Below, in pieces: positions 1 through 8,494 of a stretch of 64,000 nucleotides of DNA. Each line of letters starts with the position of its first letter. The stretch's first letter is position 1. The notes below the pieces were generated by a model. It worked only from the letters and a program-made list of their open reading frames with translations, did not search any database and was not told the origin of the DNA. The position numbers were made by a program, and so were the translations under genes. The stretch spans positions 2,886,501 through 2,950,500 of the forward strand of contig NZ_OY781365.1 of NCBI RefSeq assembly GCF_963676815.1. Direction: 5' to 3'. This DNA comes from an uncultured Draconibacterium sp. Lineage in GTDB: Bacteria; Bacteroidota; Bacteroidia; Bacteroidales; Prolixibacteraceae.

Positions 1-199
1 CCGGGTATTTTTCCTGAATCAGCTGAACAAAAGCATCGCGAATGTAAGCACGGGTGTCAGGATAAGAAAGCGTTTTTCTGTTGTCGCAATAAATTGGAGA
101 TTTCCAACCCGAAGCCCATGTAAATGGATTATCTGGTTGTATCTTTATAGTGTTAATTTCAAGTAATCTCTTGGTTACTTCTGTTTGTATATTTTCCAT
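1..199 (-). CDS. pyrE: Orotate phosphoribosyltransferase, N-terminal part (cut by window edge)
   Basis: Reading leftward from an ATG at 197-199 gives an open frame to the window edge (66 codons). It contains the segment NPFTWASGWKSPIYCDNR, which is typical of the N-terminal hood of PyrE. PyrE transfers orotate onto PRPP to give OMP in de novo pyrimidine synthesis. The PRPP-binding motif and the C-terminus lie outside the window, so completeness cannot be judged. It is divergent from the NUDIX gene, with only 22 bp between the two start codons, so each promoter must lie inside or very near the other gene. The call rests on the N-terminus only. Confidence 0.85.
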   Translation of the reverse strand, partial: MENIQTEVTKRLLEINTIKIQPDNPFTWASGWKSPIYCDNRKTLSYPDTRAYIRDAFVQLIQEKYP

Positions 200-221
200 A
201 ATTATGTGCAATTTTAATTCA

Positions 222-848
222 ATGCAAAAATATAAAGTTTTTTTGAATGAAAAGAGGATCGGTTTTGTGCCGGGCGCGAATATAACATTGAGTAAACTAA
301 GCGAAATATTGACCGAAAACAGCGGTATTGACGCGATTAAAGGTTTTCTGCAGAATTTTGAAAACAGTGATAATCAGGAAACTGTTGTAGAACATCCTGA
401 AGTTGAGCTTTTGTTTCAAAATTTCAGATCAGCATTTTTACAGATTAATGCTGCCGGAGGAGTTGTAAAACGTGACGGGAAATTGCTTTTTATTTTCAGA
501 AACGGTAAATGGGATCTGCCAAAAGGAAAAATTGACAAAGGGGAAAGTAACGAAACAGCTGCTTTGCGCGAAGTAGAAGAAGAATGTGGAATTACGAATC
601 ATTTCATTGTAAAAACGCTGCCATCAACTTATCACATTTACAAATCGCCGTACAAAAAAACATTCGGGCAGTGGGTTTTTAAAGAAACGTTTTGGTTTGA
701 AATGGACTACAGCGGGACGGAAACACCGGTTCCACAACTGGAAGAAGGAATTACTAATGTGCGCTGGTTTCAACCAAGTGAGTTGGATGTTGTGCTCAAA
801 AATACCTATGAAAACTTAAAATCGCTAATCGGACTTTACCGGCTTTGA
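222..848 (+). CDS. NUDIX hydrolase
   Basis: A protein of about 208 residues. The complete NUDIX box is visible: GKIDKGE, seven residues, then REVEEECGI, matching GX5EX7REUXEEXGU, which binds the catalytic divalent metal. The family hydrolyses nucleoside diphosphates linked to another moiety; the substrate cannot be read here. The N-terminal 95 residues form a separate small domain upstream of the NUDIX fold. The ATG at 222 was chosen because the longer frame from 150 would run into pyrE and adds a low-quality hydrophobic leader; ATG 204 is an alternative. The gene is divergent from pyrE and its 3' end overlaps the next, convergent gene by 13 bp. Confidence 0.85.
   Translation: MQKYKVFLNEKRIGFVPGANITLSKLSEILTENSGIDAIKGFLQNFENSDNQETVVEHPEVELLFQNFRSAFLQINAAGGVVKRDGKLLFIFRNGKWDLPKGKIDKGESNETAALREVEEECGITNHFIVKTLPSTYHIYKSPYKKTFGQWVFKETFWFEMDYSGTETPVPQLEEGITNVRWFQPSELDVVLKNTYENLKSLIGLYRL
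225..232 (-). promoter_or_regulatory. Candidate -7 box for pyrE
   Basis: On the minus strand this reads TATTTTTG, a match to the Bacteroidota -7 consensus TAnnTTTG, about 26 bp upstream of the pyrE ATG. It sits on the first codons of the divergent NUDIX gene. No clear -33 TTTG partner was seen, so this is a weak call. Confidence 0.3.
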
Positions 849-2257
849 TTGCGCTGACGCATAAACAGCTCGTTACGTAGCCACGTGCCAAATTGTTGTT
901 CGAAGCCGTTGAGTGGCGCTTTGGCATCGTCAAAAACCACCTGGTGTTTTTCGTTTAGTAGAAAGCACTGAGGAAAAGACCGCACTTTATATTCTGAAAT
1001 TGCTTCATTTTCACTATCGATCAAGACGGTTGCCGGCACTTCATTTTCTTCAAAAAAATTGTCGATGCCTGCTCGTTCGGTATTTCGAAGCACTACAAAA
1101 ATATCCAGGTTTTTACTAAAAAGTTCGTTCACCCGACTTAGGTATTTCAGGTGTTCCTTGCAGATAACAGTTTCAACATCGGCAAAAACAATGTATTTAA
1201 ATTTCTCCTGGCTGTTGTTGGTGCAAAGCTTTTTACCGTTTAAGTTGCTTAAACAAATGGCCGGAGCTTCGCTTCCTGTTTCCAGAAATGAAATTTTTGA
1301 TGTGATGTTGTTAGCTGCTTCACGAATTTTTATTTCCGGGTTGTTTGTGAAATGCTTGCTGGCAATCATATTCTTAATCGCGTTCTTTGGAAACTCGTTG
1401 GAGTAAAAACCATCATGCAGCATTTTTAATAACACCAAATCAGCAATGGTTCCCGAAAGCTTGTATTTTTCTGAAATAAAATCGAGCAAGGCATTTATGT
1501 TCTCGCCGGCAACTGCTGCCGAAACTTTGCTTCCGCCAATGGCTTTTGCCGAGAAACTCAGTTGCTTATCAAAGGTTTTGTCGAATAAGGTTTTAAACGA
1601 CTGGTGTCCCCAAAATTCAGACGAAATGGATTGGAAAATAGCAGAATAATCTTCGGGGCTCATTCTAAAAATATCAGCTTCCATAAGTTTTAACCGCAAT
1701 TGTTTATGCAATTCAAAACTCTCCGATCCTTTTTCAGGGAAAGCCTCGTCGATTCCGGCTTTTAGTCGGTTAAACGCCGTTTCCGATTGCTGAAAATACA
1801 GTGCATTAAAGTCTTTGTCGGTCAATTCGTTTAGTTTCTGCTCAAAGCGGCTGATCTTGTCGTTAAGCATTTCGCCACTGTTGGTAAAAAACCAAAACGA
1901 AATGGGCTGAAAATAAGGATTCTTTTGGTCGGCAAACGATTTCTTTTTTAGTGGCGGAAGTTTTAAATCGATTGTTTCTCCCGGCTCAAGCAGCAACATT
2001 CCGCGGTAAATCCCAAATTCCGAAAAGGTAAAAACCGGCTTGTCATTTTGTAAAGATGCCTCGCCGATACCTTCACTGTTGAACTGTAAAGTGAAAGCCA
2101 CTTTGTTATTGTTCGAAATCGGGTCGGCAAAAGCATAAAAAGTAAGCTGTTCGTTGGCATAATCGATGTTGGTGCAACGAATGGTTGTTGCCATTCCATT
2201 TAACGAAAAACACAACGAAGCGATGAGGATTATGAGAAAACGTATGTTATTGTTCAT
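836..2257 (-). CDS. Exported protein with C-terminal thioredoxin-like fold lacking CXXC
   Basis: A 473-residue protein with an N-terminal signal sequence (hydrophobic stretch at residues 6-22). The middle is a helical region. The last 140 residues resemble a TlpA/AhpC-type thioredoxin fold: a GSEAPAICLSNLNGK entry, then IVFADVE, and a late VRSFPQCFLLNEKHQVVF containing the cis-proline region. At the place where CXXC is expected, the sequence reads DVETVICKEH, so the redox pair is absent (one Cys only). It could be a structural or degenerate TlpA-like periplasmic protein. It is followed 3' by nothing on its own strand, and lies just downstream of coaD (5-bp gap), so the two are probably co-transcribed. 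Confidence 0.65.
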   Translation of the reverse strand: MNNNIRFLIILIASLCFSLNGMATTIRCTNIDYANEQLTFYAFADPISNNNKVAFTLQFNSEGIGEASLQNDKPVFTFSEFGIYRGMLLLEPGETIDLKLPPLKKKSFADQKNPYFQPISFWFFTNSGEMLNDKISRFEQKLNELTDKDFNALYFQQSETAFNRLKAGIDEAFPEKGSESFELHKQLRLKLMEADIFRMSPEDYSAIFQSISSEFWGHQSFKTLFDKTFDKQLSFSAKAIGGSKVSAAVAGENINALLDFISEKYKLSGTIADLVLLKMLHDGFYSNEFPKNAIKNMIASKHFTNNPEIKIREAANNITSKISFLETGSEAPAICLSNLNGKKLCTNNSQEKFKYIVFADVETVICKEHLKYLSRVNELFSKNLDIFVVLRNTERAGIDNFFEENEVPATVLIDSENEAISEYKVRSFPQCFLLNEKHQVVFDDAKAPLNGFEQQFGTWLRNELFMRQRNQSR

Positions 2258-2262
2258 AGGTG

Positions 2263-2739
2263 TTATTCAACTTTAAATTCGCTCATATCCAGCCCTTTTG
2301 GGAGGAACATGCTGGCATCGCCGCCATGCGAAACAATGTCGCGAATTATACTTGCATTAACCGGTGTATGTTCCGGTAGGGTGAGCAGAAATACCGATTC
2401 AATCTCGGGATGCATTTTTTTATTTATCTGGGCAATGGCACGTTCGTATTCAAAATCCGAAGAAGTACGAATGCCGCGTAAAATGTATTTTGCACCCACT
2501 TCTTTACAGAAATCTACGGTTAGTCCTTCATGTAACCGAACTTCAACAGTAGGCTCATCTTTAAAAACTTCGTTGATCCACTTTAGCCTTTTTTCAATGG
2601 GAAAGAACGATTTTTTATTGGCGTTAAAACCGATCATGACATAAATTTTGTCGAACATTGAAATGGCACGTCGAACAATCGACTCGTGTCCTATCGTAAA
2701 AGGATCAAAAGATCCGGGGAATATGGCTATTCTTTCCAT
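2263..2739 (-). CDS. coaD: Phosphopantetheine adenylyltransferase
   Basis: The penultimate step of coenzyme A synthesis: adenylation of 4'-phosphopantetheine by ATP to dephospho-CoA. The protein is 158 residues, normal for CoaD. The nucleotidyltransferase motif FPGSFDPFTIGH lies at residues 6-17, YILRGIRTSSDFEYE in the middle is characteristic of CoaD, and the later INKKMHPEIESVFLLT and SIIRDI segments also fit. The start was set at the second Met of the open frame, because the product then begins MERIAIFPGSFDP as in the family; the 8-residue upstream extension is not conserved. It is probably co-transcribed with the thioredoxin-fold gene that follows. Confidence 0.95.
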   Translation of the reverse strand: MERIAIFPGSFDPFTIGHESIVRRAISMFDKIYVMIGFNANKKSFFPIEKRLKWINEVFKDEPTVEVRLHEGLTVDFCKEVGAKYILRGIRTSSDFEYERAIAQINKKMHPEIESVFLLTLPEHTPVNASIIRDIVSHGGDASMFLPKGLDMSEFKVE

Positions 2740-2803
2740 TTTGAATCGTTTATAGTGCTTCAAAATTAGCTAAAAATGTTGGGTGTAAAAACGAAGGCGG
2801 CGA

Positions 2804-5020
2804 CTAGTTTATTGCTTTTGCCCGGTTTGAGCTCACAAACAGGATGTTGCCCAGGTCATTGTAGCCTTCGCTGAATTCTTCAATATTTCTCAAGGCATCG
2901 GTGGTAAAACCAATAATTGTAAGGTCGGCATCGGCCGAATATTTCATAATTTTGCTTTTCCGATCGCCCGATTCATACGGCACCATCGAAATATTCGACG
3001 GGCTGATTGGCAATCGTCCGGCTTTTATCAACTCCATTAATTGTTTGCGTTTTTCTTCCATATCCTGCTCCGGATAAAGTGCAAATATTTTAATTTTTCC
3101 TTTTTTCCATTCAGGGTGACCTAAAATAATGTAACCCAGCAAAATCATTAAATTCGCATTTACATAATCTTCCGGCCTTATCCAGATATGAATCTCTTTT
3201 TTATACCCAAAACTTTTGTACGAAGTATTCAGGATACAAATATCGAAACCGGCCGATTCAACAATTTGATAATTGCCGGTAATTTCTTTCAGATTGCCTG
3301 GGTCGGTACGCGAAAACTCAAATAGAATAAGGTTATTTCCTTTTCCTGATATTCCTGAAAGCTGTACCACCTGCGCAATTGCTGAAGTGTATGATGGCGA
3401 GATAATCGTGTCGAGATAAACACGGCTGTCACTTCCGGCCGAAAGTTGTATCAGACGATCAAGAACTTGTTTTGATTCTTCCGTATTTTTCTCATTCAGC
3501 AAACCTTTAATAAAATGAATATAGGTTCCAAAACCGTATTTGTACGAAATCCAGCGCATAATGTCGAATGCCGAGCGGCGTTTAAAAGTATCGTGCGAAA
3601 TACAAACACCAAAAGGTCGCCAGCTTTTATCTTTTTCGCTGTCGGCACGCTGAAGCATAATTTGCAACTGTCGGCTAAGCTGGAAGATAACACCACGGAA
3701 AAGTTTGTTCAATCCCTGGTTCTCTTCGTTGTTTAGCATGATAACGTAGTAAATTATTGCCATAATTACTACTGAGAAAGCGGCATACGTAGCATTCATT
3801 TGAAACATTAACCACAACGAACTAAGTGTTCCGATAAGCGATAAATGCCAACTTGAACGGAATGTGGGACGGTAGGCCGGATCGGCTGCAAAATGTTCGA
3901 GTAACGAGATGAGACAAATGGCACTGTAGGTTACCATAAAAAACATGGAGATGATTTGCGCCACGAAATCAACGTCTCCAACAACAACAAAAACAAATGC
4001 AATAACAATCGTAATCAACGATCCGTTAATGGGTTCGTTATCAGTTTTTCTTCCTCTGGCAAACCAGCGGTTTAGGTGACTTTGCGGGAAAATATCGTCG
4101 TAGCCAATCGCTTGTAAAGTTCGGGGTGCAACCATTATCGATCCTAATGCGGAACTTAATGATGCTGCTGCCAGCCCGATCGGGATTATAGGGCCCCAAA
4201 TGGCAATTTTGCTCATAATCAATTGGTCGGCCACCAAATCTTCGGGTGTTGCCGAAACGGCAAATTTGTAGGCAACGGCTATATAAACTAACATGCCCAC
4301 TACTGTTGCCCAAAGCGTTCCGCGCGGTATAGATTTTTTAGGATCTTTTAAATCGCCCGAAAGTCCCAGACCTGCTGCAAGTCCCGTAAATGCAGGGAAG
4401 ATAATGGTAAAAACAAAAAAGAAATTCAGGTTATTCGGTATTTTGCTGTGAAAATTAACCACTTCAGGTTTTATGGTTGAGTCGCCCAAAAAGAACATGG
4501 CAATAGAAGTCAATAAAATGGCTACTACAACATACAATGCTTTCATGCCCACATTGGCACCTTTTGTAAGAATTAATATCGAAAGTAAAACCATGGTTGG
4601 AATAGAAATCCAACGTCGATCGGGAATGAAAAAATTATAGGTTTCACCAATCCATTTTATTACCGGCTCAAATGCTTCGCCAAAAGCAATAACGTAAAAT
4701 GCAACGCTAATGGCTTGCGAGAGGTATAAAGCAATACCAATTGCACCTCCAATGTTCAACCCGAACGAGCGGCTGATAATGTAATAAGCACCACCACCCT
4801 GCACACGCTGGTTTGTAGCAATTTCGGCTACGGCAAAAGCTGTGGGAATAGTAACAATGTGCCCCAAGGCAACAATGCCAATTACGCCGATAAAACCAAC
4901 CTGACCAACAGCCCAGCCAAAACGTAGAAATAAAATTGCTCCAAGTATGGTAGAAAGGGCCGTAAGAAAAACCGGCAATGTACCGAATTTTGCATTAGTG
5001 TTTACCAGCGATTTTGCCAT
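2804..5020 (-). CDS. Cation-chloride-cotransporter-like permease (APC superfamily)
   Basis: A 738-residue protein. Residues 12-430 hold about 12 transmembrane helices with the APC/CCC signature near the start (FGTLPVFLTALSTILGAI, then LRFGWAVGQVGF, GGGAYYIISRSFGLNIGGAIG). The remaining 300 residues are soluble, with alternating strand and helix like the C-terminal regulatory domain of SLC12-type transporters (ends with a TIIGFTT and DLGNILFVSSN region resembling a universal-stress-protein fold). The family moves K+/Na+ with Cl- or amino acids; the substrate is not determinable. It appears monocistronic, with separate gaps on both sides. Confidence 0.8.
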   Translation of the reverse strand: MAKSLVNTNAKFGTLPVFLTALSTILGAILFLRFGWAVGQVGFIGVIGIVALGHIVTIPTAFAVAEIATNQRVQGGGAYYIISRSFGLNIGGAIGIALYLSQAISVAFYVIAFGEAFEPVIKWIGETYNFFIPDRRWISIPTMVLLSILILTKGANVGMKALYVVVAILLTSIAMFFLGDSTIKPEVVNFHSKIPNNLNFFFVFTIIFPAFTGLAAGLGLSGDLKDPKKSIPRGTLWATVVGMLVYIAVAYKFAVSATPEDLVADQLIMSKIAIWGPIIPIGLAAASLSSALGSIMVAPRTLQAIGYDDIFPQSHLNRWFARGRKTDNEPINGSLITIVIAFVFVVVGDVDFVAQIISMFFMVTYSAICLISLLEHFAADPAYRPTFRSSWHLSLIGTLSSLWLMFQMNATYAAFSVVIMAIIYYVIMLNNEENQGLNKLFRGVIFQLSRQLQIMLQRADSEKDKSWRPFGVCISHDTFKRRSAFDIMRWISYKYGFGTYIHFIKGLLNEKNTEESKQVLDRLIQLSAGSDSRVYLDTIISPSYTSAIAQVVQLSGISGKGNNLILFEFSRTDPGNLKEITGNYQIVESAGFDICILNTSYKSFGYKKEIHIWIRPEDYVNANLMILLGYIILGHPEWKKGKIKIFALYPEQDMEEKRKQLMELIKAGRLPISPSNISMVPYESGDRKSKIMKYSADADLTIIGFTTDALRNIEEFSEGYNDLGNILFVSSNRAKAIN

Positions 5021-5116
5021 ATTAACTCTGTTTGTTGTTTTAAAGGTGAAATATAATTCTGAAAAATCAAACGATTATAGAAAATTTAGTGGTATCGAGA
5101 AAGATGTAAAATACTT

Positions 5117-7384
5117 TTATAACGGGTAGTTATTGAAAAAATTCTGATTGGATGTTTTAACCAAAACTTTGGCATCTGCAGGTTTTACCAAAAGGTTGTC
5201 GACCGAAACATATTCATCTTTAATTAGCAATTGCAATGTGTAGTCGGGCTGTAATTCAACAAAGTCCGAAACACGAATCCAACCGTTATAAATGTCGTGT
5301 ACCTGGCGGGTATTCATTTGTTTATAAAACTTCTGATTGCCTTCTGCATCAAACACTTTAAGCTCGGCTTTGGGCATGTCATATTTTCGGCTGTCGACAT
5401 AAAGCCAGAAAGATAATTCGTATTTTCCTTTCTGAAATTGAGCGTCAATTTTTTTATCAAGTAAAACTTGCTGGCCTTTTCGGCTGTAAAAAGAGGCGTT
5501 TCCACTAAAAACGGTTTTGGCAGAACCGTCTTCAAAACCATCAAAAAGAATTGAGTTTATAGCTGTATCCGTTGCAATTTCTCCAAAGGATTGCAGGCTC
5601 GAAATCTCGGCTTCAACACTTTTATGCCACTTATTATAACTATCACGAAATACGGATAACGGCAGTCGTGACAGTGTGATGTATTTATCTTCCCAAAAAA
5701 CTTCGGCTTGATTTTGCAGCCATTTTTCACGGTCGTTTAGGTTTTCTTTTGTGCAAACTAGCAAAATGGGTTTGTCGTTCATATCATCAAGGCGGGTTTT
5801 TCGAATGGCCGGTGTTGCCAGCATCTGAATACTGCTGAGTGCCTGAGAATACGAAAGCCTTGGCGAAAAACTTTGGATAAGAGGCAAACCGGTGTGATAG
5901 GAACATTTCATAGCTTCGGAAAAACCATTAAGGCTGTGTTCGAACAGTAATTTATCGCCGCAGGTACTCGCAAAGGGCAAAAAGAAAATGGACTGAAACT
6001 CATCTGGATTTACTTTTGCTTTCTGAAAACGTGCCAGATATTCGTTGTCGTCCGATTCAAATTTGTCGTTTTTATTTAACAATCCGCGGGTACTGCGTTT
6101 AATATTTACTCCGGCATCAATAGCCCAATAACCGATAGCAAACACCAGCAAAACAGTGGCAACTACCGGAAGTTTTTTCATTTTTAACAAGCGGAATAAA
6201 CGATAAATAAACCAAGCGGTATAAGCAGTAAACACATAGTAAAACACCCAAGTAAAACGTCCCAACGCCCGGAACTGTTTTACCGGAGGCAACACATCCA
6301 ACAGCCAATCGAATCCGTATTTAAACGGGATACACATGGAAAATAGAAGAATGAGGATCGACGCGTAGAAAAATACTTCGATCTTTTTTGTGGGTTTAAA
6401 AATTTTCCAGCTGTTTTTCTTCTGGCGAAACAAATTATAAAACCCGGTTATAAACATTGATACTGCCAGTAACACTGCCGGAAGCCCAACATAAGCACGT
6501 CCTTCCCATTGGAAATTCATATTGATGTGGTTGCCTAAAATGCTTTTCAGTTGCGAACCGGGTGGTAGAAAAATGCTTAAAAAGCTGGCGTGATAAACGT
6601 AAAATCCGTAGGGATTATTTGGTCGGTCGGAAACCCAATCGGTAGCGGAAACCAAACCTTTTACAATAATTAGAGGTATTACTGCTATTGCAAATAAATA
6701 CAGTCCGGTTTCCCAGTATTCCGATAGGTTTTTTCGGTGGTTCCAGCATTCGACTATCAAAACACCAAAGAGTAATATCGTATAAAAAGCTACAAAATAA
6801 GCACTTGTAAAACCTCCGATTAAAGCAGCGATAATCAGCAATACCGACCAAAGTGTCCGTTTTTTGCCTTCGCGCCACCGGATAAGAAAGTACCAGAACA
6901 TAGGCAGAAAAACGGCATAAACCATTTCGAAATGACCATGAATCCGATCGAATTGTGGGCTGAGAAAGAGGATTATTAGCGATACAATTCCGGCATACCA
7001 ACGTGGTAGCGAATAGTGCCGCAGAATAAGAAAGATAAACGGTAGAGCCAGTAGAAAGAGTGCCAGCATCGTTAGGTTTAAAATAGCGACACCGTGGTTG
7101 GCAACCGGGTAAATATTGTTATCGACAAACTTTACAAGCTGGACATAAAGCGGATGTGAATTAATATATTGCAAATGGTCGCCGTATGGATAGTTTATTC
7201 CGTCGTGACGAATACCATCGTCGTATTTCAGGTAGTACGAAAAATTGAAATAGCTTTTTTGTGCATCGCCACCTTTCGAATATAAAATAGAGTTAGGGTG
7301 TTGAAATACCGGTTTAAGTTGCATAAACAAAACCAGTGTGGCAATCACCATCAGAAATATTATTGCTATTCCGTTTTTTTTCAT
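5117..7384 (-). CDS. Large polytopic membrane protein, GT-C-like, with C-terminal soluble domain
   Basis: A 755-residue protein not recognised to family level. The first 30 residues are a membrane helix followed by a periplasmic-type loop rich in aromatic residues (GGDAQKSYFNFSYYLKYDDG). This pattern, an acidic residue in the first loop followed by about 10 further transmembrane helices to residue 430, resembles lipid-linked-sugar glycosyltransferases of the GT-C fold. The last 300 residues are soluble and end in a jelly-roll-like segment (SILFDGFEDG... LQLLIKDEYVSVDNLLV) similar to carbohydrate-binding modules. It starts 59 bp after the stop of the metallophosphoesterase gene on the same strand and is probably co-transcribed with it. 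Its position beside the CotH/VTC genes suggests work on a surface polymer (inference). Confidence 0.6.
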   Translation of the reverse strand: MKKNGIAIIFLMVIATLVLFMQLKPVFQHPNSILYSKGGDAQKSYFNFSYYLKYDDGIRHDGINYPYGDHLQYINSHPLYVQLVKFVDNNIYPVANHGVAILNLTMLALFLLALPFIFLILRHYSLPRWYAGIVSLIILFLSPQFDRIHGHFEMVYAVFLPMFWYFLIRWREGKKRTLWSVLLIIAALIGGFTSAYFVAFYTILLFGVLIVECWNHRKNLSEYWETGLYLFAIAVIPLIIVKGLVSATDWVSDRPNNPYGFYVYHASFLSIFLPPGSQLKSILGNHINMNFQWEGRAYVGLPAVLLAVSMFITGFYNLFRQKKNSWKIFKPTKKIEVFFYASILILLFSMCIPFKYGFDWLLDVLPPVKQFRALGRFTWVFYYVFTAYTAWFIYRLFRLLKMKKLPVVATVLLVFAIGYWAIDAGVNIKRSTRGLLNKNDKFESDDNEYLARFQKAKVNPDEFQSIFFLPFASTCGDKLLFEHSLNGFSEAMKCSYHTGLPLIQSFSPRLSYSQALSSIQMLATPAIRKTRLDDMNDKPILLVCTKENLNDREKWLQNQAEVFWEDKYITLSRLPLSVFRDSYNKWHKSVEAEISSLQSFGEIATDTAINSILFDGFEDGSAKTVFSGNASFYSRKGQQVLLDKKIDAQFQKGKYELSFWLYVDSRKYDMPKAELKVFDAEGNQKFYKQMNTRQVHDIYNGWIRVSDFVELQPDYTLQLLIKDEYVSVDNLLVKPADAKVLVKTSNQNFFNNYPL

Positions 7385-7443
7385 GTTTATATTTTTCTCT
7401 TTTTCAATTCAGATGAGTTGCAGCCGAAGTAAAGCGGTTTCGT

Positions 7444-8316
7444 TTAATCATTTGCAGGCGTTAATTGGTAATCGGTCAAGTCGCCAAAGCAGTTTAGCGT
7501 ACTGTCACTCAGGCAAACCAAATCGTAAGTAACCGATTTGTCAGAATGGATATTGATAATCACAAAATTATCTCCATCTCCTTCTCCCATTCCGCTGGCA
7601 ACAAGACTTATATTGTCGTATTTGTCGTACATGAAATCCGAGCTCCACGATCCGGCACCAACATCTCCGGCAAACATAAAAACCGGATTCTTAAGTTGAG
7701 AGAAAATAGGTTCAACTTCCGTCCAGAAATTGATAGAACCGTCGCGGTCTTCGTATGAATTAAGTTTTACGTCTTTATAAATATTATCATTTGTACGCCA
7801 TAATACCTGATGGAACAAAACAAAGATATTATCAACTGATTCACTGTTGTTTGAAACAGTTGTTTTTAAAAAGTCCAATTGTTCACCCGAGATATTCCAA
7901 TGATCGATATTGGGATCCAGAACAATAAATAAGTCGGTATTGAAATAAAAAGAGAAATAGGTGGGGCCATATCTGCTTTCAAATAATTCACGGTCTCGCA
8001 TATCATGATTTCCAACCGCAAAATAAACGGGGAGTCCCAAGGAATCGATATCGGCATCCACTTCATCCCAGTCTTCCGGCGATGGCGCAGGAACAATGTC
8101 GCCTGTTAAAACGCCAAACTTAATTTCCTTTCGGCTTTGTATATACCCAAATTTCTCCTTAAAAGGAGGGTGTAACCCGATGTTGTCTCTGCCAGGTTTT
8201 CCATATGTATGTCCTGCCACAAAAAATGAATACGATGCAGGCTGCTGTGGCTCCGATTCTTTTGAGCAGGCCGTTAGTAAAATTAATAAAAGATAAATGA
8301 GAGTTGTTTTTTTCAT
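7444..8316 (-). CDS. Calcineurin-like metallophosphoesterase lipoprotein with altered metal motifs
   Basis: A 290-residue protein with a signal peptide and lipobox LLTAC (Cys17), so probably anchored in the membrane and facing the periplasm or surface. Metallophosphoesterase motifs in order: GHTYG at 35-39 where DxH is expected, GDIV at 72-75, GNHD at 102-105, FHQ at 168-170, and GDVG at 217-220 where GHxH is expected. The central GD and GNHD motifs are intact; the first and last are changed, so two-metal catalysis is uncertain. It is divergent from the CotH gene and upstream of the GT-C-like gene. Confidence 0.75.
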   Translation of the reverse strand: MKKTTLIYLLLILLTACSKESEPQQPASYSFFVAGHTYGKPGRDNIGLHPPFKEKFGYIQSRKEIKFGVLTGDIVPAPSPEDWDEVDADIDSLGLPVYFAVGNHDMRDRELFESRYGPTYFSFYFNTDLFIVLDPNIDHWNISGEQLDFLKTTVSNNSESVDNIFVLFHQVLWRTNDNIYKDVKLNSYEDRDGSINFWTEVEPIFSQLKNPVFMFAGDVGAGSWSSDFMYDKYDNISLVASGMGEGDGDNFVIINIHSDKSVTYDLVCLSDSTLNCFGDLTDYQLTPAND

Positions 8317-8469
8317 TTTTTACCGGCATCGATTTTGGTTGCGAGTACTAATTTCGGCTAATTTAAAACAAGAATACGAATTCCTGTAATTTTCGCGTTG
8401 TTTATCCTGAAAAAATGAGGTTGCAATTTTTAAAAAGTAAAAAATATTATAAAAACATTTTCGAATTGC

Positions 8470-8477
8470 TATTTTTG
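8470..8477 (+). promoter_or_regulatory. Candidate -7 box upstream of the CotH operon
   Basis: TATTTTTG matches TAnnTTTG, 17 bp before the ATG of the CotH-like gene. No convincing -33 TTTG at the usual 19-21 bp spacing. It would give a very short leader. Confidence 0.3.
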
Positions 8478-8494
8478 AAAATTCAAAAAACCAG

